Origin: Ilyobacter polytropus DSM 2926 | GTDB taxonomy: Bacteria > Fusobacteriota > Fusobacteriia > Fusobacteriales > Fusobacteriaceae | Assembly (NCBI RefSeq): GCF_000165505.1 | Contig: NC_014632.1 | Span: forward strand, 1,178,001-1,242,000 | Reading direction: 5' to 3' | DNA length: 64,000 bases | Shown here: positions 1-8,090 of the stretch, piece after piece | Layout: each line of letters opens with the position of its first letter | Position numbering within the stretch: position 1 is the first letter of the stretch | The notes under the pieces: model-generated | Seen by the model: only the letters and a program-made list of their open reading frames with translations | The model's database searches: none | What the model was told of the DNA's origin: nothing | Translations under genes and position numbers: made by a program

Positions 1-118
1 TGCCTGATAATTAGCTACAAATTTACCTGCCTGCGACTTATAAATTTATTAGAAATTATTCTTTATAAAATATCCACATCTATATTTTAACCTTTATCTT
101 AAATTTAGACAATTTATT

Positions 119-928
119 TTAACTATTTTTCCAAACAGAAAACTCGGCCATTATAGCTTCAACAACTGCCCCACCTATACACCTGGCCTTGTCCGATATA
201 GTATAGCAGTTTTTCACTTGATTATTTCTTGGGTCCACATCAGCCATTTTAAGTCCTTTTTTTATAATTATCCCCTCAGGAAGTATCCCTCTCAGCACTC
301 CTGATATCTGGCTCTTTACATTGGTTTCTCCAACTATAGCGATAGTTTCCCCTTTTGAAACTATATCACCGATATTTTTTAGTGTCTTTAACAATCCATC
401 TGCCGGAGAATGGATAACCCTCTCAACAGAATAACCACCTATACTCCCTGGATTTCCAGTATTTGCAAGGGCTTCTCCGCCATATATAAGTCTTCCAAGA
501 TCATGTCCTCTCATGGTTTCAACCACTACATGACAGTCTTTTCCCGCAGTGAATCCTGGTCCTAGAGCTATCACCAGAGGAGCCATATTTATATTTGTAC
601 CTAGATTTTTTTTGGCAATTATTGCATCTACAACTACGTGAGGCTTCAGCTCTTTTATCGATCTTCCATCAGGATCTATCAGTACAGGTATCTTATTGTC
701 TTTTGATTCTTCTATGGCCTCCTTAGAGGATGACACGAGAACTCCTTTTATTCCTTCTACAAGGGATTCTTTCTTATAGACAGCCTCTGAAAACGACACT
801 TTTCTTCTTATGGATGTGGGTTTTTCACTCTCTAAAACCACAACTTCCATCCCACATCTCTTTAATTTGTGGGCCACCCCTGTTGCTATATCTCCGCCAC
901 CTCTAACTATCACCCTGCATCTTTTCAT
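119..928 (-). CDS. yqeB: YqeB-type (EF2563 family) accessory protein of selenium-dependent molybdenum hydroxylases
   Basis: This cytoplasmic protein of about 269 aa belongs to the YqeB/EF2563 family. Genes of this family accompany molybdenum hydroxylases that carry a labile, non-selenocysteine selenium; the exact biochemical step is not established. The N-terminus has a Rossmann-like glycine motif, RGGGDIATG, at about residues 9-17, followed by conserved family blocks such as ALGPGF near the middle. I chose the ATG at 928 because GGAGGAG lies 6-7 bases upstream; an in-frame ATG at 949 lacks such a site. It overlaps the end of the MocA-like gene by 26 bp, so the two are translationally coupled. 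Family assignment is confident; the role in selenium insertion is family knowledge plus context. Confidence 0.85.
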   Translation of the reverse strand: MKRCRVIVRGGGDIATGVAHKLKRCGMEVVVLESEKPTSIRRKVSFSEAVYKKESLVEGIKGVLVSSSKEAIEESKDNKIPVLIDPDGRSIKELKPHVVVDAIIAKKNLGTNINMAPLVIALGPGFTAGKDCHVVVETMRGHDLGRLIYGGEALANTGNPGSIGGYSVERVIHSPADGLLKTLKNIGDIVSKGETIAIVGETNVKSQISGVLRGILPEGIIIKKGLKMADVDPRNNQVKNCYTISDKARCIGGAVVEAIMAEFSVWKNS

Positions 929-1808
929 ATATCTCCTCCAAGTCCTCAAAACTGTCTATATCCTTAAATAAAAGGCTGTCATCAAAGTAAACCTTATTTA
1001 TTTGTGATGATCTTTTTATTATTTCTCTTCCGCCTGTATCTCCTTCTATTTTCAGGAGTTCTGTTTTTTTCTCCTGAGGAAAAAATACAGGGGTACTTTT
1101 TTGCCCGTCAGTTACAGGTAAGGTTATTATGTTTTTTTTATAAAACTCCCACATAAGTCCTAAAACTACCTCTTTAGAAAGCAGAGGCTGGTCAACAGTA
1201 AAGAAAACAATGCTTTCTCCTGTACTATGAGATACTCCGAGTTTTACACTTTCACTCTGACCTAAATTAGAATTATCATTTTGTATATATTTTACCTTGT
1301 ATTTTTCAGCTGATTTTTCAGTTGCTTTATCTTTTCCTACCAATATAATTTCGTGGAATTCAATGCCTGAAATAATTTTCAAAATTCTTTCTAGCATTGT
1401 TTCTCCCTGAAACTTTATAAAAAGTTTATTTTCACCCATACGTTTGGAAAAACCAGAGGCCATAATAACAGCACTGACCTTATTATATCGATAAATTTCC
1501 CCATATTGCAAGTTTCCCATATAGATTTTTTCATCATATCTAGTTTTACAATGCTTTAGCGCCGTTTCAAAGGAATCCAGTTCTTTTATCTTGTCTAGAA
1601 AAATAATTTTTTCATATATCGGACCCTTTTTTTCGATTATATAACTGTTATTTTCATCTCCGACTTTTCCAAAAGCCATTAAAAGAATTTCCCTTATGCT
1701 TATTCTTTCACCTGTAGATTCTTTATTAATTTCAAAAACAAGGCCGGTTTTATCACCAGTGACAGTGATTATATCTTCTTTTTTCATTTCAAAAAATTCC
1801 ACTGCCAT
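903..1808 (-). CDS. MocA/MobA-like nucleotidyltransferase with a degenerate YqeC-like N-terminal domain
   Basis: The C-terminal 190 residues are a MobA-like NTP transferase. The signature AVIMASGFSKRMGENK is at residues 113-128 and a VDQP motif is about 90 residues further on. Such proteins attach CMP (MocA) or GMP to molybdopterin; hydroxylases of the xanthine dehydrogenase family normally use the cytosine dinucleotide cofactor, so MocA activity is inferred. The first 110 residues resemble a shrunken YqeC domain: IITVTGDKTG at residues 13-22 aligns by eye with the YqeC Walker A region, but the glycine-rich loop is incomplete. GGGAGGGG ends directly before the ATG, which is close; a GTG two codons later or the ATG at codon 8 could be the real start. 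It lies upstream of yqeB in a likely two-gene operon. Confidence 0.75.
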   Translation of the reverse strand: MAVEFFEMKKEDIITVTGDKTGLVFEINKESTGERISIREILLMAFGKVGDENNSYIIEKKGPIYEKIIFLDKIKELDSFETALKHCKTRYDEKIYMGNLQYGEIYRYNKVSAVIMASGFSKRMGENKLFIKFQGETMLERILKIISGIEFHEIILVGKDKATEKSAEKYKVKYIQNDNSNLGQSESVKLGVSHSTGESIVFFTVDQPLLSKEVVLGLMWEFYKKNIITLPVTDGQKSTPVFFPQEKKTELLKIEGDTGGREIIKRSSQINKVYFDDSLLFKDIDSFEDLEEIYEKMQGDS

Positions 1809-1871
1809 CCCCTCCCTGTCAAATTATTTATATGAATCAAATTACTACTGAATATCTGAAAGAATTTTTCC

Positions 1872-2388
1872 TAAATTACTGACTTTATTTAAAGTTCCGT
1901 TACTTTTCCTTGATGAAAAGTAACCAAAAATCAAGGCCTGTGAAAAATCAGCTAAATAACCTTGAAAATCCAAGAAAAACTCGAAACTCGCTACGCTCAG
2001 ACAGTCGATTTTTTCTAGAGATTTCTTTCACTCATTCTTAACGCTGATTTTGTCAATGGCCGAAGAGTTTAAAAAATTTAGAATATTGGAAATCTAAATG
2101 TGCTAATGCGCATTCTTTTAATTTGGGCTGATATTATTTTTTATGTCTTTTGAATTTTCAAGTCGCAGGGCTTATACAGGAAAGAACCTGCACTCAGCCG
2201 TCCTACAGAATAAGTTCCGCAGGGAACCGAGGACTGTAGCTTACAAAGGCGATAAAAGAAATATCTACTTCTTAGACATTTGAAAATTCTTGAACTTTTG
2301 GTTATGCCCTGACCGAAGGGAGGAAATGCCCTTGGGGTGCTTTTCTTTCAAGAGAAAAGTAACGAATCCCGATAAATTCAATAATTTA
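1872..2388. repeat. Copy 1 of a dispersed non-coding repeat with terminal inverted repeats
   Basis: This is the 699-base gap between xdhA and the mocA-like gene. The outer ends, TAAATTACTGACTTTAT on the left and GATAAATTCAATAATTTA on the right, are imperfect inverted copies. Just inside each end is a hairpin-forming block (GTTACTTTTC...GAAAAGTAAC on the left, CTTTTC...GAAAAG on the right). The right arm (about 2160-2340) contains a set of GC-richer hairpins, for example TTCCGCAGGGAA, and is nearly identical to parts of the copies at 11.3-11.9 kb and 57.1-57.6 kb. The left arm (about 1921-1976) matches copy 2. No transposase or credible ORF is inside. Boundaries are set by where similarity to the other copies stops; I see no clear target duplication. 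Confidence 0.85.
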
Positions 2389-2478
2389 ATACAAAATAAA
2401 AATAGTAGCCTAAACTGTTTAATAACGTTTTTTAACTTTTTATTAAAAAGAAAATAAACTCTTATTTTTTTAATACAA

Positions 2479-2501
2479 GACCCCTATAAATTATAGGGGT
2501 C
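2479..2501 (-). terminator. Hairpin after xdhA
   Basis: A perfect 10-bp stem (GACCCCTATA / TATAGGGGTC) with a 3-base loop lies 6 bases beyond the xdhA stop codon. The T-tract is stronger on the plus strand (ATTTTTT), while the minus-strand tail is TTGTATTAAAAAA, so termination of the xdh transcript may be incomplete. Confidence 0.65.
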
Positions 2502-2507
2502 AATTTT

Positions 2508-4766
2508 TTACATATTTTCCATCATACCCAAAAGAACTTTTTCAGCTGTTATGGGAAGTTTTCTTATTCTTACTCCTGTGGCATTATATACTGCATCTGC
2601 TATGGCAGGAGCAGGTGTATTTACCACTACTTCTCCTATGGATTTAGCTCCAAATGGACCTGTAGGCTCGTGGGAATAGACAAATTCCACTGCCATATTT
2701 TTTATATCCCTTCTGCAAGGTATCTTGTACTGCATAAGGGTGTCATTTTTTACCCTTCCCTTGCTGTCGTACTGTATGTCTTCATAAAGAGCAAGGCCTA
2801 TTCCCTGGGCTGTTCCACCCTCTACCTGTACTCTTGCCAGATTTGGATTTATAGGCAACCCACAGTCAACCACAGATAAAAAGTCTAGTACTTCTACCTC
2901 TCCAGTCTCTGGGTCTACCTCTACCTCTGTAAATCCTGCTATGAATGGTGGCGGAGAACTTTCTCCCCCCCATGTTCCTGTCACAGTTATCTGATTTTTC
3001 CCTTCAAAGGAAATAAGCCTGTTTGCCAAATCCTCTAAGGAAATTTTCTCACCATTTTCAGTTTCCACATTCTCTCCGTCAAAGATGATCTGGTCATCTG
3101 AGACTTTTAGTATTTCTGAAGCTCCATTTATTATCTCTGTCCTCATTTTATTGGCAGCTATTATAACTGCATTTCCTGTTACATAGGTACCGCTAGATGC
3201 ATATGCACCAGGATCATATGGAGAGACATCAGTATCGGCTGAGTTTAATATTATCTTGTCTATTCCGCATTCTAAAACCTCTGCTGCCATCTGAGTCAGA
3301 ACTGTATCACTACCCTGACCCATATCTGTGACTCCTAGAAACAAAGTATAAGTTCCGTCGTCTCCAAGTTTTATTGTTGCTGAAGCAGTATCTATTCCAG
3401 CTATACCAGAACCCTGCATGGTTACAGCCATTCCAGCAGATCTAATCTTACCGTTTTCAGTGACTCTAGAAGGATATCTTTCATCCCACCCAAAGATTTC
3501 CTTTCCCTTTTCGACACATTTTTTTATGTCACCGCTGACTATATATTTTTCAGGTGCAGGTTCCACCAGGTTTTTTTCTCTTATTACAGTAGGGTCTATA
3601 CCCAGTTTTTTAGCAAGTTCATTTATGGCAGATTCCACTGCAAATGTTCCCTGAGTGGCACCGTATCCTCTAAAGGCTCCTCCAGGCATGGTATTGGTAT
3701 ATACGATTTTGGCATCATATTTCACAGCTGCCTTGTCGTATAGAGGTGAGGTTTTAAATGCCACCAGTTTAGTCACTGTAGGGGCATGTTCTCCATAGGC
3801 TCCTGTATTAGAAAGTATATCTATACTAAACCCCTTTATATTACCCTCTAAATCTGATCCCATCTTTACCTTTAATCTCATTCCATGTCTAGAGGTTGTG
3901 CATGTATGAGTCTCACTTCTGTTATATATCAGTTTAGCAGGTTTACCGGTTTTAAGAGTTACAATAGCTGGAAAAATTTCAGTGGCAGCTGTCTGCTTTC
4001 CTCCGAATCCTCCACCTATTCTTGGCTTTATTACTCTTATTTTGCTTCTCGGGATCTCTAGTGCCCTTGCCAGATGCCTTCTTACGTGGAAGGGTATTTG
4101 CGTAGAACTTATTACACAGAGTCTCCCGTTGGCATCTAAATAAGTTGAGCTTCTATATGTCTCCATCATTGCATGGATTTGGGGCTGAGTATAATATGTT
4201 TCCTCTATTATTACATCACTCTCTGTAAAGGCTTTTTCTAAATCTCCATTTTCTATAACATAACTAGATGCAATGTTTCTCTCTCTCTCCATCCCTATGT
4301 CAAAATTCTGATGAACATCCTCTTTGTGAACCAAGACAGGATTATCCACAGCTTTTTCATAATCAAGCACTGCGTCTAAAACATCATACTGAACTTTTAT
4401 GAGGTTCATAGCCTTAACAGCTGTCTTTTCATCTACAGCTGCTATTATGGCAACCTCATCTCCTACATATCTCACATATTCATCTAATATTCTTCTGTCA
4501 TATGGAGACGGCTCAGGATAAGACTGCCCTGCCAGAGTAAATTTTGTCATAGGCACATCTTCATGTGTTAAGATACATTCTACACCTGGTACTTTTTCAG
4601 CTATACTTTTATCTATATTTATTATTTTAGCCGAAGCATGAGGACTTCTCAGAATTTTTATTATAAGTGGGTTATTATTGATACTTAGATCATCTGTGTA
4701 GACAGGTCTTCCTGTTATGACCCCTATACCGTCTACTTTTTTGATCCCCTGACTTACTATTTTCAT
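2508..4766 (-). CDS. xdhA: Xanthine dehydrogenase-type hydroxylase, molybdopterin-binding catalytic subunit
   Basis: This is the large subunit (752 aa) of a molybdenum hydroxylase that oxidises a purine or related heterocycle with water as oxygen donor. Visible motifs include GGGFGGKQ at 251-258 and GAFRGYG at 363-369 (cofactor and substrate pocket), DMGQG, and GAKSIGE at 706-712 with the catalytic-type glutamate. Length is normal for a separate large subunit. It starts one base after the [2Fe-2S] gene ends and is the last gene of the FAD-FeS-Mo order, read from the riboswitch at 6.1 kb. The adjacent yqeB and mocA-like genes suggest the selenium-dependent branch of the family. Substrate (xanthine, hypoxanthine or another purine) cannot be fixed from sequence; the purine riboswitch and permease favour a purine. 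Confidence 0.92.
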   Translation of the reverse strand: MKIVSQGIKKVDGIGVITGRPVYTDDLSINNNPLIIKILRSPHASAKIINIDKSIAEKVPGVECILTHEDVPMTKFTLAGQSYPEPSPYDRRILDEYVRYVGDEVAIIAAVDEKTAVKAMNLIKVQYDVLDAVLDYEKAVDNPVLVHKEDVHQNFDIGMERERNIASSYVIENGDLEKAFTESDVIIEETYYTQPQIHAMMETYRSSTYLDANGRLCVISSTQIPFHVRRHLARALEIPRSKIRVIKPRIGGGFGGKQTAATEIFPAIVTLKTGKPAKLIYNRSETHTCTTSRHGMRLKVKMGSDLEGNIKGFSIDILSNTGAYGEHAPTVTKLVAFKTSPLYDKAAVKYDAKIVYTNTMPGGAFRGYGATQGTFAVESAINELAKKLGIDPTVIREKNLVEPAPEKYIVSGDIKKCVEKGKEIFGWDERYPSRVTENGKIRSAGMAVTMQGSGIAGIDTASATIKLGDDGTYTLFLGVTDMGQGSDTVLTQMAAEVLECGIDKIILNSADTDVSPYDPGAYASSGTYVTGNAVIIAANKMRTEIINGASEILKVSDDQIIFDGENVETENGEKISLEDLANRLISFEGKNQITVTGTWGGESSPPPFIAGFTEVEVDPETGEVEVLDFLSVVDCGLPINPNLARVQVEGGTAQGIGLALYEDIQYDSKGRVKNDTLMQYKIPCRRDIKNMAVEFVYSHEPTGPFGAKSIGEVVVNTPAPAIADAVYNATGVRIRKLPITAEKVLLGMMENM

Positions 4767-5219
4767 CTAGCTCTCTACCCCCATATATTTTTTTATCGCC
4801 CTCAACTGAGAGACATACCCTGTGCATCTGCATAGGTTACCATTGAGATAATGGACTATATCCTCTTCAGTTGGATTTTCTAGTTCTTTTTTCATTGCAA
4901 GCACAGTCATTGTAAATCCCGGAGCACAAAATCCGCACTGCTCTGCTCCTTCTCCTGCCATAAATTCTGCAAATTCCAAAGCGTCTTTTTGAAGTGCCTC
5001 TATAGTTGTTATATTTTTCCCGGATACTCTCACACTTAGTGTAGAGCAGGAAAGTACCGGCTTTTCCTCTACCCATACTGTGCATAGTCCGCAAGACCCA
5101 GTATCGCAGCCTTTTTTCACACTTAAAAAACCGTATCTTCTCAGGGTATCCACCAGATATTCATCACACTCTATATTAAAATTCATCTTTCTTCCGTTTA
5201 CTGTTACATCTATATTCAT
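4767..5219 (-). CDS. xdhC: Xanthine dehydrogenase-type hydroxylase, [2Fe-2S] subunit
   Basis: This small iron-sulfur subunit (150 aa) carries electrons from the molybdenum centre to FAD. The N-terminal plant-ferredoxin fold has Cys38, Cys43, Cys46 and Cys58 (first cluster). The C-terminal helical domain has CGFC at 95-98 and CRC at 130-132 (second cluster). The start at 5219 is chosen because the upstream stop overlaps it as TAATG and GGAGG lies before it; a longer reading frame to 5333 only adds out-of-phase sequence of the FAD gene. It is translationally coupled to both neighbours. Note that the name xdhC is also used for the unrelated accessory protein family represented at 7266-8090. Confidence 0.93.
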   Translation of the reverse strand: MNIDVTVNGRKMNFNIECDEYLVDTLRRYGFLSVKKGCDTGSCGLCTVWVEEKPVLSCSTLSVRVSGKNITTIEALQKDALEFAEFMAGEGAEQCGFCAPGFTMTVLAMKKELENPTEEDIVHYLNGNLCRCTGYVSQLRAIKKYMGVES

Positions 5220-6007
5220 TACATTACCTCCATTAGAGCTCTTTTCAGCATAACTTTGCAAACAGCCTTTCTGTACTTCCCAGAGGCTCTCATATTGTCT
5301 CCAAAGGTAAGCTCCTCTGAGGCTACCTGACATATATCTTCAATATTGTCTTCTGTTAATCCATCTGTATTTATTTTCTCCATTGCTTTAGCAGCCAAAA
5401 CAGCTTTTCCAGGTCTTGCTCCAACTGCAATTCTTATTCCATCAACTAAGTTAGCTGCTACTACATTTAATACTGCATAGTCACTGTTACTCTTTCTTAT
5501 AGTCTGAAAACTACCCTTGGCAGGCTTGTTTTTAATCAAAATCTTAACCAAAATATCCTGTTTTATATCTGATTCTAAAAATTTATCAAGTGGCATCTCT
5601 CCTGCATTAAAAAGAACTACAGAAGTGTCTAAAGCCAATAATGCAGGGATAAAATCAGAAAACCCGTATTTAGAGAAAACTGTAGCACCAGCAGTTACTA
5701 CATTCCGAAGCTGTACTCCTACTATATCCTCTACAGAACAAGCTACTATCCCACTGAATTTTTTTTTCAAAATATCACTGGTTTCGATATCTCTGAATGT
5801 TGTCATTGCACCGATTTCAATATTTTCCCCCTCCTCTTTTATAAAGGAAAGATCTAACGCTGACAGATCTATAGCCGTAGACAGACGTCTGTTCCCCATC
5901 TTAATGTAAGCGGTACCTCCCAAAATTGCATTGTTCTTGTTTTTTACTAGCATATCATAAGCCTCTTCTAGAGATGAAGCTAAAAGATATTTTGAAAAAG
6001 TAAACAA
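5219..6007 (-). CDS. xdhB: Xanthine dehydrogenase-type hydroxylase, FAD-binding subunit
   Basis: This 262-aa protein of the CoxM/XdhB FAD-binding family is the electron exit subunit, passing electrons to NAD+ or ferredoxin. Recognisable blocks are AILGGTAYIKMGNRR (about residues 27-41, pyrophosphate binding), EIGAMTTFRDIE, and the block LRNVVTAGATVFSKYGFSD around 101-119. It is the first gene of the hydroxylase operon, 31 bases after the riboswitch terminator, with an AGGAGG Shine-Dalgarno. Its TAA overlaps the ATG of the [2Fe-2S] gene. The N-terminus, MFTFSKYLLASSLEEAYDML, is a normal start for the family, so no truncation is apparent. Confidence 0.9.
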   Translation of the reverse strand: MFTFSKYLLASSLEEAYDMLVKNKNNAILGGTAYIKMGNRRLSTAIDLSALDLSFIKEEGENIEIGAMTTFRDIETSDILKKKFSGIVACSVEDIVGVQLRNVVTAGATVFSKYGFSDFIPALLALDTSVVLFNAGEMPLDKFLESDIKQDILVKILIKNKPAKGSFQTIRKSNSDYAVLNVVAANLVDGIRIAVGARPGKAVLAAKAMEKINTDGLTEDNIEDICQVASEELTFGDNMRASGKYRKAVCKVMLKRALMEVM

Positions 6008-6037
6008 TTTAAAACCTCCTACCTAAAACCTTATAAT

Positions 6038-6171
6038 AAAAAACACCTATCTCTTCATTTTTAAGTGAAGAAAATAGGTGCTTATTCCACTATTTTTCTC
6101 TTCACTCATAGTTAAGTCATTTACGGCAACTTTGTAGAGACGCCTATCCATATTATAGGCATATATGAGTG
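6038..6171 (-). promoter_or_regulatory. Guanine-type purine riboswitch with intrinsic terminator, upstream of xdhB
   Basis: The aptamer occupies 6103-6171 on the minus strand. It has P1 arms CACTCATA / TATGAGTG, the loop 2 motif ATATGG, the J2/3 segment TCTCTAC, the loop 3 motif CCGTAAA, and J3/1 reading AACTATG. The C in ACTAT is the base that pairs with guanine or hypoxanthine/xanthine (adenine switches have U). Downstream, 6038-6080 forms a terminator (CACCTAT...ATAGGTG then T6). The 3' side of P1 plus AGAGAAAAATAG can pair with CTATTTTCTTCACT inside the terminator, giving an antiterminator. The expected logic is therefore OFF when ligand binds. No tool was run; the motif match is direct. 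Confidence 0.93.
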
Positions 6172-6185
6172 TAACAATACAAAAC

Positions 6186-6214
6186 ATTATAACACGAAGA
6201 AAGCTTTTTAACAA
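6186..6214 (-). promoter_or_regulatory. Promoter of the xdhBCA operon
   Basis: On the minus strand, TTGTTA and TATAAT are separated by exactly 17 bases, and the predicted transcript starts a few bases before the riboswitch aptamer. It lies between the stop of the MoeA-like gene and the riboswitch, so the hydroxylase genes can be expressed independently of the accessory genes upstream. Confidence 0.75.
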
Positions 6215-6252
6215 CTTCATAGACCCATCTCATACGAAATTTTATTAAAAAT

Positions 6253-7269
6253 TTATTTTCCAAAAGAGCAGTTGGGATATCTGCATTCATCACAATTCTG
6301 ACAGAGACCCCCGCTGCCGTATCTCATTATGTCCTCTTTTTTAATTTTTTCTCCTGCGAGAACTCTAGGAAGTATCAAATCAAATACAGTTCTTTTGCTA
6401 TACATTACGCATCCGGGAAGTCCCATTATTACAGTATTTTCCAGATAAGACAAAAGAAACATCGATCCCGGAAGCACAGGAGAACCATAGCTTACAAGCT
6501 CTCCTCCCATCTCTATAATTGAACCAGGTGTGAGATCGTCAGGATCTACAGACATTCCACCTGTGCATATTATCATATCTACTGAATCTTCTAAGTGGGT
6601 TTTTATAGCATTTTTTATCTTTTCCCTTTCGTCAGGTACGATTATCTGAGACGTTACTTCACAATCATATTCCTTTAGCTTTTCCCTAACTACCGGTCCA
6701 AATTTATCAGATATCCTGTTGTTGTATACTTCACTTCCTGTTGTGACTATCCCAACCCTCATCTTTTGAAACTCTTCTACATTTATTATTTTATCAGTTG
6801 CTAGCTTTTTAGCTGCTTCCATCTTTTTTTTATCTATTACTAGGGGTATGACCCTCGCCCCGCCAATTATATCTCCTTTTTTAACTGGGATATTCTCAGG
6901 TAAGGTGGCAAAGGATATCTCTCCTAGCATATTTATTTCAAATAGTTTCTCCTTATCCACTTTGAGAAGGCCATCTTTTGATGCATAAAAATTTATTTTC
7001 CCCTCTTTTATCTCATCACTTAAATAAACGTTTTTTCCGCAGCCTATTTCACCTAAAATTACTGCAGCATCATTTTCATGAAGTTCGTCTTTTCCAAGTT
7101 CAAATATATATATGTGGTCTTTCCCAAGACTTCTGAGTTTTTCTACATCTTCTTCTCTTATTATATGTCCTTTTTTAAATGCCCTGCCCTTAAACTTGCC
7201 TGGAACGATCTCTGTTATATCGTGGGAAATAATATGCCCTACGGCATCAGTTGTTTTTATCTTTTTCAC
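6253..7269 (-). CDS. MoeA-like molybdopterin-binding protein with a C-terminal cysteine cluster
   Basis: This 338-aa cytoplasmic protein has a MoCF_biosynth (molybdopterin-binding) domain at about residues 165-300. Motifs include GIVTTGSEV, IICTGGMSVDPDD and IMGLPGCVMYS, typical of proteins related to MoeA/MogA that handle molybdopterin and molybdate. The first 160 residues are a divergent MoeA-like N-terminal part. An unusual tail, CQNCDECRYPNC (about residues 323-334), contains four cysteines and could bind metal or a cluster. It starts with GTG overlapping the TGA of the XdhC/CoxI-like gene (GTGA), with AAGGAG 7 bases upstream. Such genes recur beside selenium-dependent hydroxylases. It may be a specialised molybdenum-insertion factor rather than the housekeeping MoeA. 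Confidence 0.82.
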   Translation of the reverse strand: MKKIKTTDAVGHIISHDITEIVPGKFKGRAFKKGHIIREEDVEKLRSLGKDHIYIFELGKDELHENDAAVILGEIGCGKNVYLSDEIKEGKINFYASKDGLLKVDKEKLFEINMLGEISFATLPENIPVKKGDIIGGARVIPLVIDKKKMEAAKKLATDKIINVEEFQKMRVGIVTTGSEVYNNRISDKFGPVVREKLKEYDCEVTSQIIVPDEREKIKNAIKTHLEDSVDMIICTGGMSVDPDDLTPGSIIEMGGELVSYGSPVLPGSMFLLSYLENTVIMGLPGCVMYSKRTVFDLILPRVLAGEKIKKEDIMRYGSGGLCQNCDECRYPNCSFGK

Positions 7270-8090
7270 AAATTTTCTCCTTGTATTTTTACTTTTTTCA
7301 CTTCAAACATATGTTTGCCGCTCTTTTGATTTTTGATTTTCAAAATTTCAGCCATTATTCCCAAGGCTATTTCATTGGGCTCTCCACTTGATATGTCAAG
7401 ACCTATAGGAGAATAAACTTTTTCAAGTTTTTTTATGCTTATTCCTTCATTTATAAGTTCTTTGTATGTATCAGTTATTTTTTTACGACTTCCTATCATA
7501 CCGATATATGCCAATTTTTTTTCTAGGACTGCCTTGAGGGCCACCTTGTCACAGGCGTGTCCCCTGGTAACAATGACAACATAAGATCCGTCATCTAAGG
7601 AATATTTTTCCAATATTTTTCCTATATCCCCCCATAATAGTTCGTCTGCATGGGGAAACCTTTTTCTATCGACATATTCTTCTCTATCATCTATTATGAC
7701 TGTATACATATTTAAAAATTTACCCAGCTTATAAAGCTCATTCCCTAAGTGGCCTCCGCCTACTATTATAAGTTTTTTTCTTTTTTCAAAAACTTTTACA
7801 TATCCTTTTACTCTTCCTCCACATTTCATATGAAGTTCCCCATCTTCTATTAGTTCAAAATCAAATTTTCTGTTTTTACCTTCCTCTATAGCCTCTAGTG
7901 CAGAATTTATAACCTGATACTCCAAATTTCCACCGCCGATTGTTCCCTCTATACTGCCGTCCTCAAATACTCCCATTATAGAACCTGACTTCCCTGGACT
8001 AGATCCCTCTACTTCTATCAAGGTCACAAGAGCAGCTTTTTCACCTTTTTCTATTCTTTTAGCAATTTCCATCATTAATCTGCCTTCCAT
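7266..8090 (-). CDS. XdhC/CoxI-family hydroxylase maturation protein
   Basis: This 274-aa protein has an N-terminal XdhC_CoxI domain (about 5-75) and a C-terminal Rossmann domain with IIVGGGHLGNEL near residues 110-121. In characterised members (Rhodobacter XdhC) the protein binds molybdenum cofactor, promotes its sulfuration and delivers it to the hydroxylase. In the selenium-dependent branch the related proteins are thought to help add selenium. The family cysteine motif is visible as HMKCGGRVKGYV near residue 90. It is first in a two-gene operon with the MoeA-like gene (4-base overlap) and divergent from the kor genes. An AGGGAGAG site precedes the ATG at 8090. Confidence 0.88.
   Translation of the reverse strand: MEGRLMMEIAKRIEKGEKAALVTLIEVEGSSPGKSGSIMGVFEDGSIEGTIGGGNLEYQVINSALEAIEEGKNRKFDFELIEDGELHMKCGGRVKGYVKVFEKRKKLIIVGGGHLGNELYKLGKFLNMYTVIIDDREEYVDRKRFPHADELLWGDIGKILEKYSLDDGSYVVIVTRGHACDKVALKAVLEKKLAYIGMIGSRKKITDTYKELINEGISIKKLEKVYSPIGLDISSGEPNEIALGIMAEILKIKNQKSGKHMFEVKKVKIQGENL

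Noticed and set aside
2508-6007. Selenocysteine-encoding UGA within the hydroxylase subunits
   Set aside because: All three subunits are complete without an in-frame TGA. Selenium in this family is a bound cofactor atom, not selenocysteine.
6103-6171. Adenine riboswitch or 2'-deoxyguanosine variant
   Set aside because: J3/1 reads ACTAT, with C at the specificity position (adenine types have U), and J2/3 keeps CTAC as in ordinary guanine aptamers.
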